DNA from: Ceratotherium simum simum
Taxonomy: Eukaryota; Chordata; Mammalia; Perissodactyla; Rhinocerotidae
NCBI RefSeq assembly: GCF_000283155.1
Contig: NW_004454197.1
Coordinates: forward strand, 15,194,695 to 15,258,694
Direction: 5' to 3'
DNA: 64,000 bases
A program made the position numbers and the translations under genes. Under the pieces are notes generated by a model. The model saw nothing but the letters and a program-made list of their open reading frames with translations. It did not search any database and was not told where the DNA came from. Shown here in pieces: positions 36,001-48,000 of the stretch. Position 1 is the first letter of the stretch; each line of letters begins with the position of its first letter.

Positions 36001-39000
36001 CTTAACACAACTTCCCAAGTTTAAGATGACTGTCTTGCTTTTGGTTACTTCCAGTTCTACTTTCTTCTGGGTTTTTTACTTTTAGATCCCCAAAGGTTAC
36101 TAGGCCAGTAGAAGATAACTGGCTTTGTCATTTTGAAAAAATGAGATATTTGTTTATATATAACCTGACTTTCAGCTATTTCCAACATCAAAACTATATA
36201 AACATTGTTTTTTCTACTGCCTACTAAACCGAAGACTGCAGCATTTGCCTCAAAAATTACAGAATGCTTTGTGCTAGCCAGGTACAATTTAGGCGTGTGT
36301 TGCTCTGTTTAGTTAGGGTAGAGTAGGGAATAGATTCAGGTAAAGTGGGAGTTGAGGGGGAAGATCAAGTTAACATTAATAGGCAAGATACAAAATTGAT
36401 ATGTATTCAGTACTTTCACTTATTAAAATTGGAAAAATAGCTGTTATACCCAGAAGGTGGATAAATGAATCCCTCTGTCTCACCAAACTATTTATTTGTA
36501 TACTACTTTTAAAATGGATTTGTAATTTTTATTTACTTTTATTTATTTATTTTTTAAATAATTTTATTTATTTATTTTTTCCCCCAAAGCCCCAGTAGAT
36601 AGTTGTATGTCATAGCTGCACAGCCTTCTAGTTGCTGTATGTGGGACGTGGCCTCAGCATGGCTGGAGAAGCGGTGCGTCAGTGCGCGCCCGGGATCTGA
36701 ACCCGGGCCGCCAGCAGCGGAGCGCGTGCACTTAACCGCTAAGCCACGGGGCCAGCCCATACTTTTATCATTTTTTCATAACATATACAAATTTTTAATG
36801 ATATAAAAGAATAAATTTGAGCCTATTATATTTGTTTGCTGCATAATGAATAAATGTACCTTTTTTTTTTCTCTCCCATATTGTTCAACACTTAGATTCT
36901 TTCCAAGCATTTGCTATTAAATAACAGGATGATAAACGTGTTCATTGAATTTTATCCATGGTTTGTTGAATTTATTAGGATGCTAAATACCAGTATAATA
37001 ACTTTCTTATATTGTGTTAAATAGTTTACACGCATGATTAAAACCAGAACACAGTTGCTAATTTTAGGATGCTAATTAACTTCAGCTATTCTTGAATATA
37101 TTGTATTTGTTTTAAATCTTACGATAGACATTGTGTGACTATCCCCTACACATTAGTTTTGTTTTTATTAATTACTTAACTTCTTCCTTGAAATATACTG
37201 CTACTGCTGATATGCCATGGGAAGATAATGTAAAATATTAATCTTATAATGTTTTCAGATATAATTCAAATAATTGAGAGCTAACACTTGCTGAGTAGTA
37301 TTCTAATTAATGATTTGGCTGTGCTTTAACTCTTTGAGAACTATCTAGTTTTCAAATAAAATGTTTGAATTGTAGGCTGTTTTTATTTTATTTATTTATT
37401 TATTTTTAAATTTTTAATTATTTATTTTTTTGTGAGGAAGATCAGCCCTNNNNNNNNNNNNNNNNNNNNNNNNNNNNNNNNNNNNNNNNNNNNNNNNNNN
37501 NNNNNNNNNNNNNNNNNNNNNNNNNNNNNNNNNNNNNNNNNNNNNNNNNTTCGACTCTGACTGGCAAGTGCTAATGGAACAACTGATTTCTCAGGGCTCT
37601 CACATTTTAATACATTTTTAACGTTTTTAAATTTTTAATTATTTATTTTTTTGTGAGGAAGATCAGCCCTGAGCTAACATCCATGGCAATCCTCCTCTTT
37701 TTTTGCTAAGGAAGACCGGCCCTGGGCTAACATCTGTGCTCATCTTCCTCTACTTTATATGGGACGCCGCCACAGCATGGCCTGATAAGCTGTGCATCGG
37801 TGTGCGCCCGGCATCCGAACCCAGGCTGCCAGCAGCAGAGCACGCGCACTTAACCGCTACACCACGGGGCTGGCCCTAGGCTGTTTTTAAATGCTAGCTT
37901 ATAATATACTGAATGTAGCCTAAAATATCAGACAATCCTTTTCATGCCAATAGAAACAAACAAAATCCCTTTTTAGCATAAAAACTTATGAGTTTTTGCT
38001 ATATTAACATGAAATTACTATTCTCCTTCTTCCTAAACAAAGCAAACCTCATTAGGCTTCAGCTTCACTACTGTAACTCATGAGCTAGTATCCCTGAACT
38101 GATCTCATTAAATTATTCTTTCAGGGACTTAGACTGAGAATTGGGCAGAATTGGGTCTGTTTTTATAGTATTGAATTCTAGTTCCACATTTGTCACCTTG
38201 GACATCAGCCTTGTTTTTTTATTTATTTATTTTATTTTTTATTTTTTATTTATTTATTTTTTCCCCCAAAGCCCCAGTACATAGTTGTATGTCACAGCTG
38301 CACATCCTTCTAGTTGCTGTATGTGGGATGCGGCCTCAGCATGGCTGGAGAAGCGGTGCGTCGGTGCATGCCCAGGATCCGAACCTGGGCCGCCAGCAGC
38401 GGAGCGTGCACACTTAACCGCTAAGCCACGGGGCCGGCCCCTCAGCCTTGTTTTTTTAAAGAATAGAATAAAATATGCTAGATCTCTTCTAAACCTGTAA
38501 TACTAAGATTTTTGCTGGTAAGACCTGTTTTTTGCTTTTCTAAATATCTGATTTATATTCAGTTTCAAATAGGCCAGGAGGATTTAATGTAAACTTGCAT
38601 CTTTCAAAGAAAAGAAGCTTAGGGAAGAAAACCAGATCTTTTCAGCGTTGCCGATTAAGGCATTTCTTTTGTTATGCTGAAGTTCCTTATTGCAACAGGA
38701 ACCAGATTGCTCTTTGTTGGGGTGGCTGTATGCTTTTAATAAAAAATACAGTGAAAAAGAAAAATAATAATTAAAGGTAAATAAAGAGAAAGAAAAACTT
38801 GAGTCTAGTAGCAAATATGGCTCTTACTGTTCTATGCTTCCTCTGGTGGTGGTCCTGAATCATTATATACATGTCATTTTGTCATGGTGGCCATACGATG
38901 TGGATCCAAGCTGCTGACCCTGCGGTGTAAAGCTTAAGACCTATGAGTCTGAAACACTAAAAGTAACTAAGGATTTTTATTCAGAATAGATGAGAAATAT

Positions 39001-42000
39001 ATAGAACAATAAGAAAAAGACAAGCAACCTTGCAGGAAAATAAGGAAAGAATAATTGACATAGGATTCACAGCTGAAGAAATACAGTTAACTAATAAATA
39101 TGTGGAAAAAATGCTCAAGTTTACTGTATTCAGAAAAATATAAACCAAAACAATAAGGTACCATTTTATCCTCAGGAAAAAATTTAGTGATAACTCGTGC
39201 TTTTGAGGATTCAGGGCAACTGATATACCCATACTTTGCTCCTGGAGTGTTACTTGTTACAGTATGGTAAATTAATCCAGTATATTGATTTACAGTTTAT
39301 ACACACTTTGATTCAGTAGTCCCACCCTTGAGCCTCTATACTGTAGAAATAACAGCACTAATATATATTTTATTTGAACTGACAAATGTTAAACTATTTT
39401 TTAATTTTTGCTGAGGAAGATTGGCCCCGAGCTAACATCTGTTGCCAGTCTTCCTTTCTTTTCTTGAAGAATATTCGCCCTGAACTAATATCTGTGCCAG
39501 TCTTCCTCTATTTTGTATGTGTGTCGCTGCCACAGCATGGCTGCCTACAAGTGGAGTAGGTCTGCACCTGGGAACCAAACCTGGGCCACTGAAGCGGAGC
39601 GCACCAACCTTAACAACTAGGCCACAGGGCCAGCCCCCTAGACTACTTTTAATAATGAGTTTTCTCTGTGAAAAGCCAATGGTTAAGAACATTTCTTCAG
39701 CTTAGACTAGTCTGATAAAAATTAAAATTAGTTAAGTTCTACTTATAAAAGCTCTTACTGTGTTAAAAAATACTATGGGCTGGTAGCATGTAGTGAACTT
39801 TTCTAAAGAAAAACAATCTCTAGAAGTGTTGCCTCAGACTTATTGCTAAGAGTCAATATTCATTAATGGTGCTTCTGATTTTTAGACTGGGCATTTAGCT
39901 ATGGAGACGTTACTGTCCCTTACTTCTAAACGAGCGGGAGACTGGTTTAAAGAAGAACTCCGGCTTTTGGGTGGTCTGGATCACATTGTAGATAAAGGTA
40001 CGGTGTACACATGTGTAACATTTTTTATATATTATTTAAAGCCTGAAGAAAATATTCTATTTACATCCTTCAAAAATAATTGCATTAGTTTGAAAAGATC
40101 TGTTCTTTTAGTAGTATCTTGCAAATCTCTAACTTTTAAAGAAAAAGCCATTAACACTTTGATATTAGGGAGTTATGGAAATAAAATAATTATAATACAT
40201 TGAGTCTTATACATTTCAACATCTCACAGTATAAAACTTAGAATAAGTAACATCCAGAGAGTTTCCAGCATTTTCATAGCACGTGTACAGATGGCTTTTA
40301 ATGTTAGTGAAGGGGGTAAGTACTGAGGTGATGAGACAAATAATTTATATCCATTTCTTTTCTCCTAGTGAAAGAATGTGTGGATCATTTAAGTGGAGAT
40401 GAAGATGAAGAGAAACTAGTAGCCTCATTATGGGGTGCAGAGAGATGTTTACGAGTTTTAGAAAGTGTAAGTATAAGTATGGACAACTATTTGGGGAAAA
40501 TTATTTAATCTTAATTGTGACTGTGTGTGAGCCAAATATTCTGTATTATATATCCCTAGAATTTCCCTTTTGTTCATCCAAATTGAAATTGTAATGTATT
40601 CTTTGAGCTATGTTGATGAACAAGTTAAGTGAGCAGTTTAGTTTTTAAAAAATATGTATATTGTTGCTCCATATGAAACCTTGCAGTCAAGTTTGTTTAT
40701 ATTGCTAAACGTTGTTGTTGTTTCCTTAATGTAGAATTCTGCTTAAATATATCAATTTGTTTGTGGAAAATGGTAGTTAAATGTAGTCAGGTTTTGTTTT
40801 TTTAAATTAATAAGGATTTTCTTGATTTAGCTATTATTTGAGTCAGATTGTAATCACAGCTTATAGTAATATTTGGCTTTGAAGAATGATACTGTTGAAC
40901 TGTATGCCATAAGTATGTTTGTTCTTTGCCTTTTATGAATGACTGAACCCGGATCAATATAGATTAGAATTTAAGATGCCAGTGAATTTCAGGATGCATA
41001 GATTGTGTGTTGACCAGATTGGATTAGTTAGGTACGTTTTGAAACATCTATGGGAAAATAATCTAGTGTGAATTAAAAGTTCCTGGCATAGACAAAATTG
41101 AAATTGTTCCTTCTCTCTTTTAGAGTGCTTCAGGTACATTAGATAAATGTACCATTTTTTTTTATTCTAAAGGAATCCACTTAAGAACTTTCAAATATTA
41201 GTTTGTTTATAAGTTGGAAACTGCTCCTTTCTTTTCTTTTGTTTTTTTTTTTTTTGTGAGGAAGATCAACCCTGAGCTAACATCCGTGCTAATCCTCCTC
41301 TTTTTGTTGAGGAAGACTGGCTCTGAGCTAACATCTATTGCCAATCCTCCTCCTTTTTTTCCCGAAAGCCCCAGTAGATAGTTGTGTGTCATAGTTGCAC
41401 ATCCTTCTAGTTGCTGTATGTGGGACGCGGCCTCAGCATGGCCGGAGAAGCGGTGTGTCGGTGCGCGCCCGGGATCCGAACCCGGGCCGCCAGTAGTGGA
41501 GCGCACGCACTTAACCGCCAAGCCACAGGGCTGGCCCGAAACTGCTCCTTTCCGACATTCAAAGTACTTGTTAATTTATTACAGTGAATGTATAGTACAG
41601 AATATGTTAAATTATGTGCAAGCAGCTATAATAGGGATGTTTTAATTTGTAATAAAGGGATAGCTGTATTACTTTAAGTCTGGGAACATGTGGGTTGTTG
41701 TTCCCTTAGATGACAAGGGCTGATTCTTCCTCATCTTTCTGTCTTTTAGAGTGCCAGGCATAGTGTGTTGTATGTGAATGAGTGAAAGTTATGAATTGCC
41801 ACAATCATTTCAAATTTTTCCCTTTTAGGTAACAGTGCATAATCCAGAGAATCAAAGCTACTTGATAGCATATAAAGATTCACAACTCATTGTTTCATCA
41901 GCTAAGTAAGTTTTTCTAAAATATCAGGCTATTTATTGAAAGCATTTGGATTGACCATCAAGGAAATACGATTGTATCACCTTCCTCCATAGATACTTCT

Positions 42001-45000
42001 GTCTGTTGAGTTCTGTGAACCAGAAGCAATATAGTGCAGTACACAAGTTAGGAGTACAGATTCTGGAGCCAGAATGACTTGTATGTGGTTTCCATCTTCA
42101 TAACTTCAGCTCTGTGACCTTGGGCAAGTCACTTACTTGCTACAAGTTCTTCAGAAGGGGAGTAATAATTGTATCTACCTACCTAAGGTGGTTGTTACAA
42201 TAAAAAGAATTTATACATATGTTAATATATGTAAGATTTTAAAAATGTGTATATTAAATATATGTATATATAAAACACATTTTTAAATTTTTTAAATGAA
42301 TTTTAAATATCTCTTTCGTATGTTGTATATAATATATATCATGTACAATAAATATTAAAGAGTTAATATATATACACACATATATATGTAAAGCATAGCA
42401 CAATATTTGGCATATAGTAAGCACTTAAGTATTAGTCCTTATTTTATCATAAATGAACTTTACTACCCCTCTTCTGCCCTTTATTTATACCTTTTTCCCA
42501 GATCTATATGTAGGTTTGCTCATTCCACACTTTCTCTGCCCAACTTGCAGACCTGAGGCTACTGCTGTCACCTCAGTGCATGTAAAATTTCTAAACATCT
42601 GTCCAGTCCTGGTTCTAGCTTCTTACAACAGCTTCTTCCTGATATCTCTATCCTAGTTCTTGATGTCTGTGCCCTAGTTCTCTGGCCTGTCCAACACAAT
42701 ACCACAGAGGGTTAACTTTCCCTAAATCTCTGCTTTGTAAAATAATCCCAAACACCAAATCTCTGTGGTTCCTTATTGTCTTTGGATGTATGTCCAAAGT
42801 CCTTAGTATAGTATCAGAAGCCCACTACAGCCTGACTCAAGTTTATCTCCTATTTTGGAGAATTTCAGACATAAGATGAACGTAAATGAAATAGTATGAT
42901 AAACCCCTGATGTACACATCATTCAGCTTGAATAATGATCAATCATGACCAGTCTTGTTTCCATCTTGTAACCCTCTCCATTCCCCCTCTATCTTATTTT
43001 GAAGCAAATTACAGATTTTGTATTATTTCGTCCATAAATACTTGAGTATAAAATCTCTAAGAGGACTCTAAAAATATAACCACAATACCATTTATATATC
43101 CTATAAATTATTAATTGGTTAATGTTATCATATGTCCAGTCAATATTCAGATTTTCAATAGTCTCAAATTTCTAGTAGTCTCTAGTTTCCAATAGATTTT
43201 TTAAATCTGTAGGTTACCGCTCCATCTCTTTTTTTGTCCTGTATTTGTAAATTTTGTATCACACTTAGTACCCTTAAGGCATGTGTCTAGTTGCTTGTTA
43301 CTGTTTTTTACCATCCGTTTACCAAAGAGAATTCCTGCAAGTTAAATCTGTTTCTTATTTTTAAAATATCTCTTGTATGCTTCATGACCCCTGACAAGTG
43401 CCTTCTAAAGGAGGTATTTAATATGATGGGTTTCAGCTCTTTCATTTTGCTTAGGAACTTTGTGTCAAATGTCTTGGAGGTGGCAGTAGAGGTCAGAACT
43501 GGATGTTTGTGAAAGACCACTCATCTGGCCTTTTGAACTTTTTATAATTTTATTTATTTATTTATTTTACCCCCCAAAGCCCCAGTAGATAGTTGTAGGC
43601 CACAGTTGCACATCCTTGCAGTTGCTTCATGTGGGACACGGCCCCAGCATGGCCAGAGAAGCGGCGCGTCGGTGCACGCCCGGGATCCGAACCCAGGCCG
43701 CCAGCAGCGGAGCGCGCGCACCCAACCGCTAAGCCACGGGGCAGGCCCTGGCCTTTTGAACTTTTTAATAGAACCCTGATAAATGCAGGGATAGCAAAAC
43801 TGCAATTGAGCTTAGTACTACTTAAGAAAGTTGAGTTAACAAAAACAGCATGGTAATTCTGGCTAACATCCCCAAACATCTAAACTACAAATTATTTTAG
43901 ATTAGACGTGAGGAACACCTTCTTAACCAAAGGGTATGTTTTAAGGAGCAGCTTGAGGGGGATTAGATAGTACAATTTTGTTTAAGTGTTTTGTGTGGTA
44001 TATAATACTTGAAGACTCAACTGACGGAGTCAGCTTACTTCATCTCTCATAGACTTTTTTAATTAATGGACTTGGCAATTTAAAGAGAGTCTTCAGAAAT
44101 ATTAGACTCACTTGATTACATTTCCTTGTTATTTTGGGTAGCATCGTGAGAATCCTTGGGTGCAGCTGATACCCTTGTATGGCTGCCAGGAGACATGTCA
44201 GTTAAATGACCTCATATTAAAAAATATGATTTGCTGTAATGTTTATAAAGTATTTAATACCTGTCTATACAAGGTTATTTATTATGCAATATTAATATAA
44301 ATAATGTTCTCTACCTGCTAAGAGCTGGCATTCTAAATGAAAAACATCTAAATGAAATTCAGAAGTGAAAAAGAAATTAATGTGGTAGCATTTATGTCAG
44401 ATTTAAAACATTAAGCTCCAAGCAAGTAGAAATCCTTAGTATAACTATTTTTGTTTAGCATAATAGTCTACATTTTGTTTTCTCTCAAGAGCATTACAAC
44501 ATTGTGAAGAATTGATTCAGCAGTATAACCGTGCTGAGAACAGTATATGCTTACCTGACAATAAGCCTCTGCCTCACCAGAATGTAACTAACCATGTGGG
44601 CAAAGCAGTGGAAGACTGCATGAGGGCCATCATCGGGGTGTTGCTCAATTTAACTAATGATAATGGTAAGAAATATTTTGTGCATATAGTCTGATTCGAA
44701 GATTATATATTACATGTAAAAACAAGTTATTCTCCTTTTCTTGGTGTACTGATTTTTTAATTGCCATCATGTAATTCACTTATTCGTGTATAGATTTAAA
44801 TGCTTTTAGGAGTTTATATTTTTAGAATCAGCCTGGTAGCTTGGCTCAGAAATACTACAGTCAACATGTATTTCTATAAAGGAATACCTGTGTATTTCTA
44901 ACTTTTAATATCCAGGTTAATAAATATTGCTTGTAGTCTCATAAAGAAGAATCAATTTTTATACTCTTTCCATTCCCTATTTCAGAGTGGGGCAGCACCA

Positions 45001-48000
45001 AAACAGGAGAGCAGGATGGCTTGATTGGCACAGCGATGAACTGTGTGCTTCAGGTTCCAAAGTACCTACCTCAGGAGCAGAGATTTGATATACGTGTGCT
45101 GGTGAGTTGAAGTGACTGTTTCAAAATGAGTACTTGATCTGTTAAGATGATAAAACCTTCATCTTAGTTTTGGGTTTAAGAACCAGTTGTTCAGTATATT
45201 GTGAGTTTCAGTGGATTCCTTGTGAACATAACCTCTTATTGTACAAAGGAGAGCCATGAAGGGCCCTGTGTAAAAATAAAAAGTGTAAGAACTAAAAGTG
45301 GTGATTTTAAAAAAGTGGTGAACTCATTTTTGGGGAAGACCGTTATCTTGCATGCTAGCTTTTAACCATTTTATAGATGGTAGAACACTGATTAGGTTTC
45401 CAGCTGTCAATAAACGTTATGTATATTGTGTTCATTTGCTTTTCATTCTCACCTGTGTTAATGTACATGTATTAATTTTTGTAGGGCTTAGGTCTACTGA
45501 TCAATCTAGTGGAGTATAGTGCTCGGAATCGGCACTGTCTTGTCAACATGGAAACATCATGTTCTTTTGATTCTTCCTTCTGTAGTGGAGAAGGAGATGA
45601 TAGTTTAAGGATAGCTGGACAAGTTCATGCTGTTCAGGCATTAGTGCAGGTAAGCAGCAACTTAAACTAACACCTTCAGTTTGTTGCATCCATCTGATTT
45701 CTCTATCAGTTGTACCTTCTCCCTCCCTCCCTCCCCCCTCCCCCCTTCCCCCTCTCTCCCCCTCTCTCTCCCTCTCTCTCCCTCTCTCCTTCCTCCCCTC
45801 CGTCTCCCCCTCTCTCTCCCTCTCTCTCCCTCTCTCCTTCCTCTCTCCTTCCTCTCTCCTCCCTGCCCTCTTTCTCTCACTGTCACTCTCACCAGTTCAG
45901 TGAGAGGTACACTGGGTTAGTATGTGTACCCTTAGTTACTTGACTCTACTGACTGTCTTCAACTATTGTCATCACTCTTTAGGCATTGTTAGCCAAAAGT
46001 GGAAGCAAGGCATTTGTTTATGAATCCAAAGTAGATTATTAATAACAAATTAGGAATCAAGTTCCAGCCCTATCCCATCTAGTTCAAGTCCTCCAGGATT
46101 TACTTACTGGTCTGATCTGTGCCCAGGGCTGTGTGTACCTAAATATTGAGCCATACTTTTCAAACTATGTCTGTGGAGTAATTTCTTGGACTAGGAATGG
46201 TGTCAAAATATGTATATTTAAAATTAATGTCCTCAGCGTGCCCCACCCCAATCACCAAACACATACTCCCTCTCCCCTCAGTTTATGTTTCCCCAAAATC
46301 TGTATGTTAGTCTTTGTTTCTTGACAATGTTGGGTATTAACAATTTTTACTTTTTGCCTGTCTAATGAGTTCCTAGCTACCTTTGTCATTTCCTTAAGTG
46401 ACAGCTTGCACATGTTTAGAAATGATAATGAACAATGAAATCCTTTTCATTGTTTCTAAATACTTTGCTAATCTGTTGATCCTTTTGGCCTTTTGGAAAC
46501 TAGTAATGCTTCAGTTTGTGTCTTCAGAAAGTATTCCACAACAACTTGATCTTTTGCTAAATCATAACTAGGAGCCTGTCATTCTCTTCTCAAACATTTT
46601 GTTCTCAGGACTTCTTTATACTCTTAAAAAATTGGGGACTGAAAAGAACTATTGTTTATGTATGCTCTATCTGTTGATATTTACGGAATTTAGAAAGCAA
46701 AACTGAGAAAATTATAAAACACAGGCATTCATTCCGTTAGCTATTAGAGCAATAACATAATCACATGGCATTCTAGATTGTGGAAAACTCCACAGTACAG
46801 TCATGAGAGAATGAAGGAAGTCACTTGACCTCTTAATAGTCTTATGAATGCAATTTTAACTTCACAGACTCCCTGAAAGGGTCTCGGGGACCCCTAGGGA
46901 TCCTTGAACCAGTTTTAAGAAATACTGCTTTATAGAAAGCTTAAATTTTATTTTCTTAAGAGTATTAAAGTTTATGTACCACTCCTCTATATACTCAGCG
47001 AATCTTTGAGATCTACTTGGTATTTGATTTTCAGGTAGTCTTTTGTAACTTGAGGTTTTCCCCAAATCATATCAGTGAGTACATTCAATGCTTTCTATAT
47101 ATTCAACAGTGTACCAGCACAGGGAAAATAAAGTAAGTGAAGGCAAGGAATTGAGTGTGTTTCATTTTGACTTCAACTTTTCACTGTGTACTTCCATTGA
47201 CAATAATATCAGTTGGGATCCAGTTCTGGGTCTTTCTCTGAGACCTTTTGCTTTTTACTTTTACTGGTGTTTATGTCTTTGAATTTCTTTTACTTATTTA
47301 TTTTTTGTGAGGAAGATCAGCCCTGAGCTAACATCCTTTGCCAGTCCTCTTATTTTTGCTGAGGAAGACTGGCCCTGGCCTAACATCCGTGCCCATTGTC
47401 CTCTACTTTATTTGGCACGCCACCACAGCATGGCTTGACAAGCGGTGCATCGGTGCGCACCTGGGATCCGAACCTGCGAACCCCGGGCCGGTGAAGCTGA
47501 GCTCGTGCACTTAACTGCTACGCCACTGGGCTGGTCCCTAAATTTCTTTTAAAGAAGCCCTGTTGCTTTCCCCCAATATATGTAGTTTTATTCAGTGTCC
47601 TTTCTTCCTTCCAGTTAGTTTATCCAGTCTGTTCTCGTGAAAAAAAATTTTTTAAATCAAGTTTGTATTTTTTGCTTCAGTTTCCTGTCAGTATTATCCA
47701 AATTGAGGGGAAGTGTTAAGATTTTCATTCTTTTTTTTTTTTTTTTTTTTTTTGTGAGGAGATCAGCCCTGTGCTAACATCTGCCAATCCTCCTCTTTTT
47801 GCTGAGGAAGACTGGCCCTGGGCTAACATCCATGCCCGTCTTCCTCCACTTGATATGGGACGCCGCCACAGCATGGCTTGCCAAGCAGTGTGTCGGTGCA
47901 CGCCCAGGATCTGAACTGGTGAACCCCAGGCCACCACAGTGAGTGTTCGCACTTAACCGCTTGCGCCACTGGGCTGGCCCCTAGATTTTCATTCTTATAA

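Larger units (their letters stand above)
37386..37876 (-). mobile_element. ERE1-like SINE broken by an assembly gap
   Basis: The outer TSD TAGGCTGTTTTTA is present at 37373-37385 and 37877-37889, so everything between should be one insertion. The left part ends in GATCAGCCCT at the gap. The right part repeats the same 47 bases (37624-37670) and continues to a normal ERE head. The 74 bp at 37550-37623 do not belong to an ERE. Confidence 0.85.

Noticed and set aside
45662..45943. Arg/Glu/Gly-rich and Ser/Pro/Leu-rich ORFs
   Set aside because: Translations of the CT-rich simple repeat on its two strands, inside a WAPL intron.
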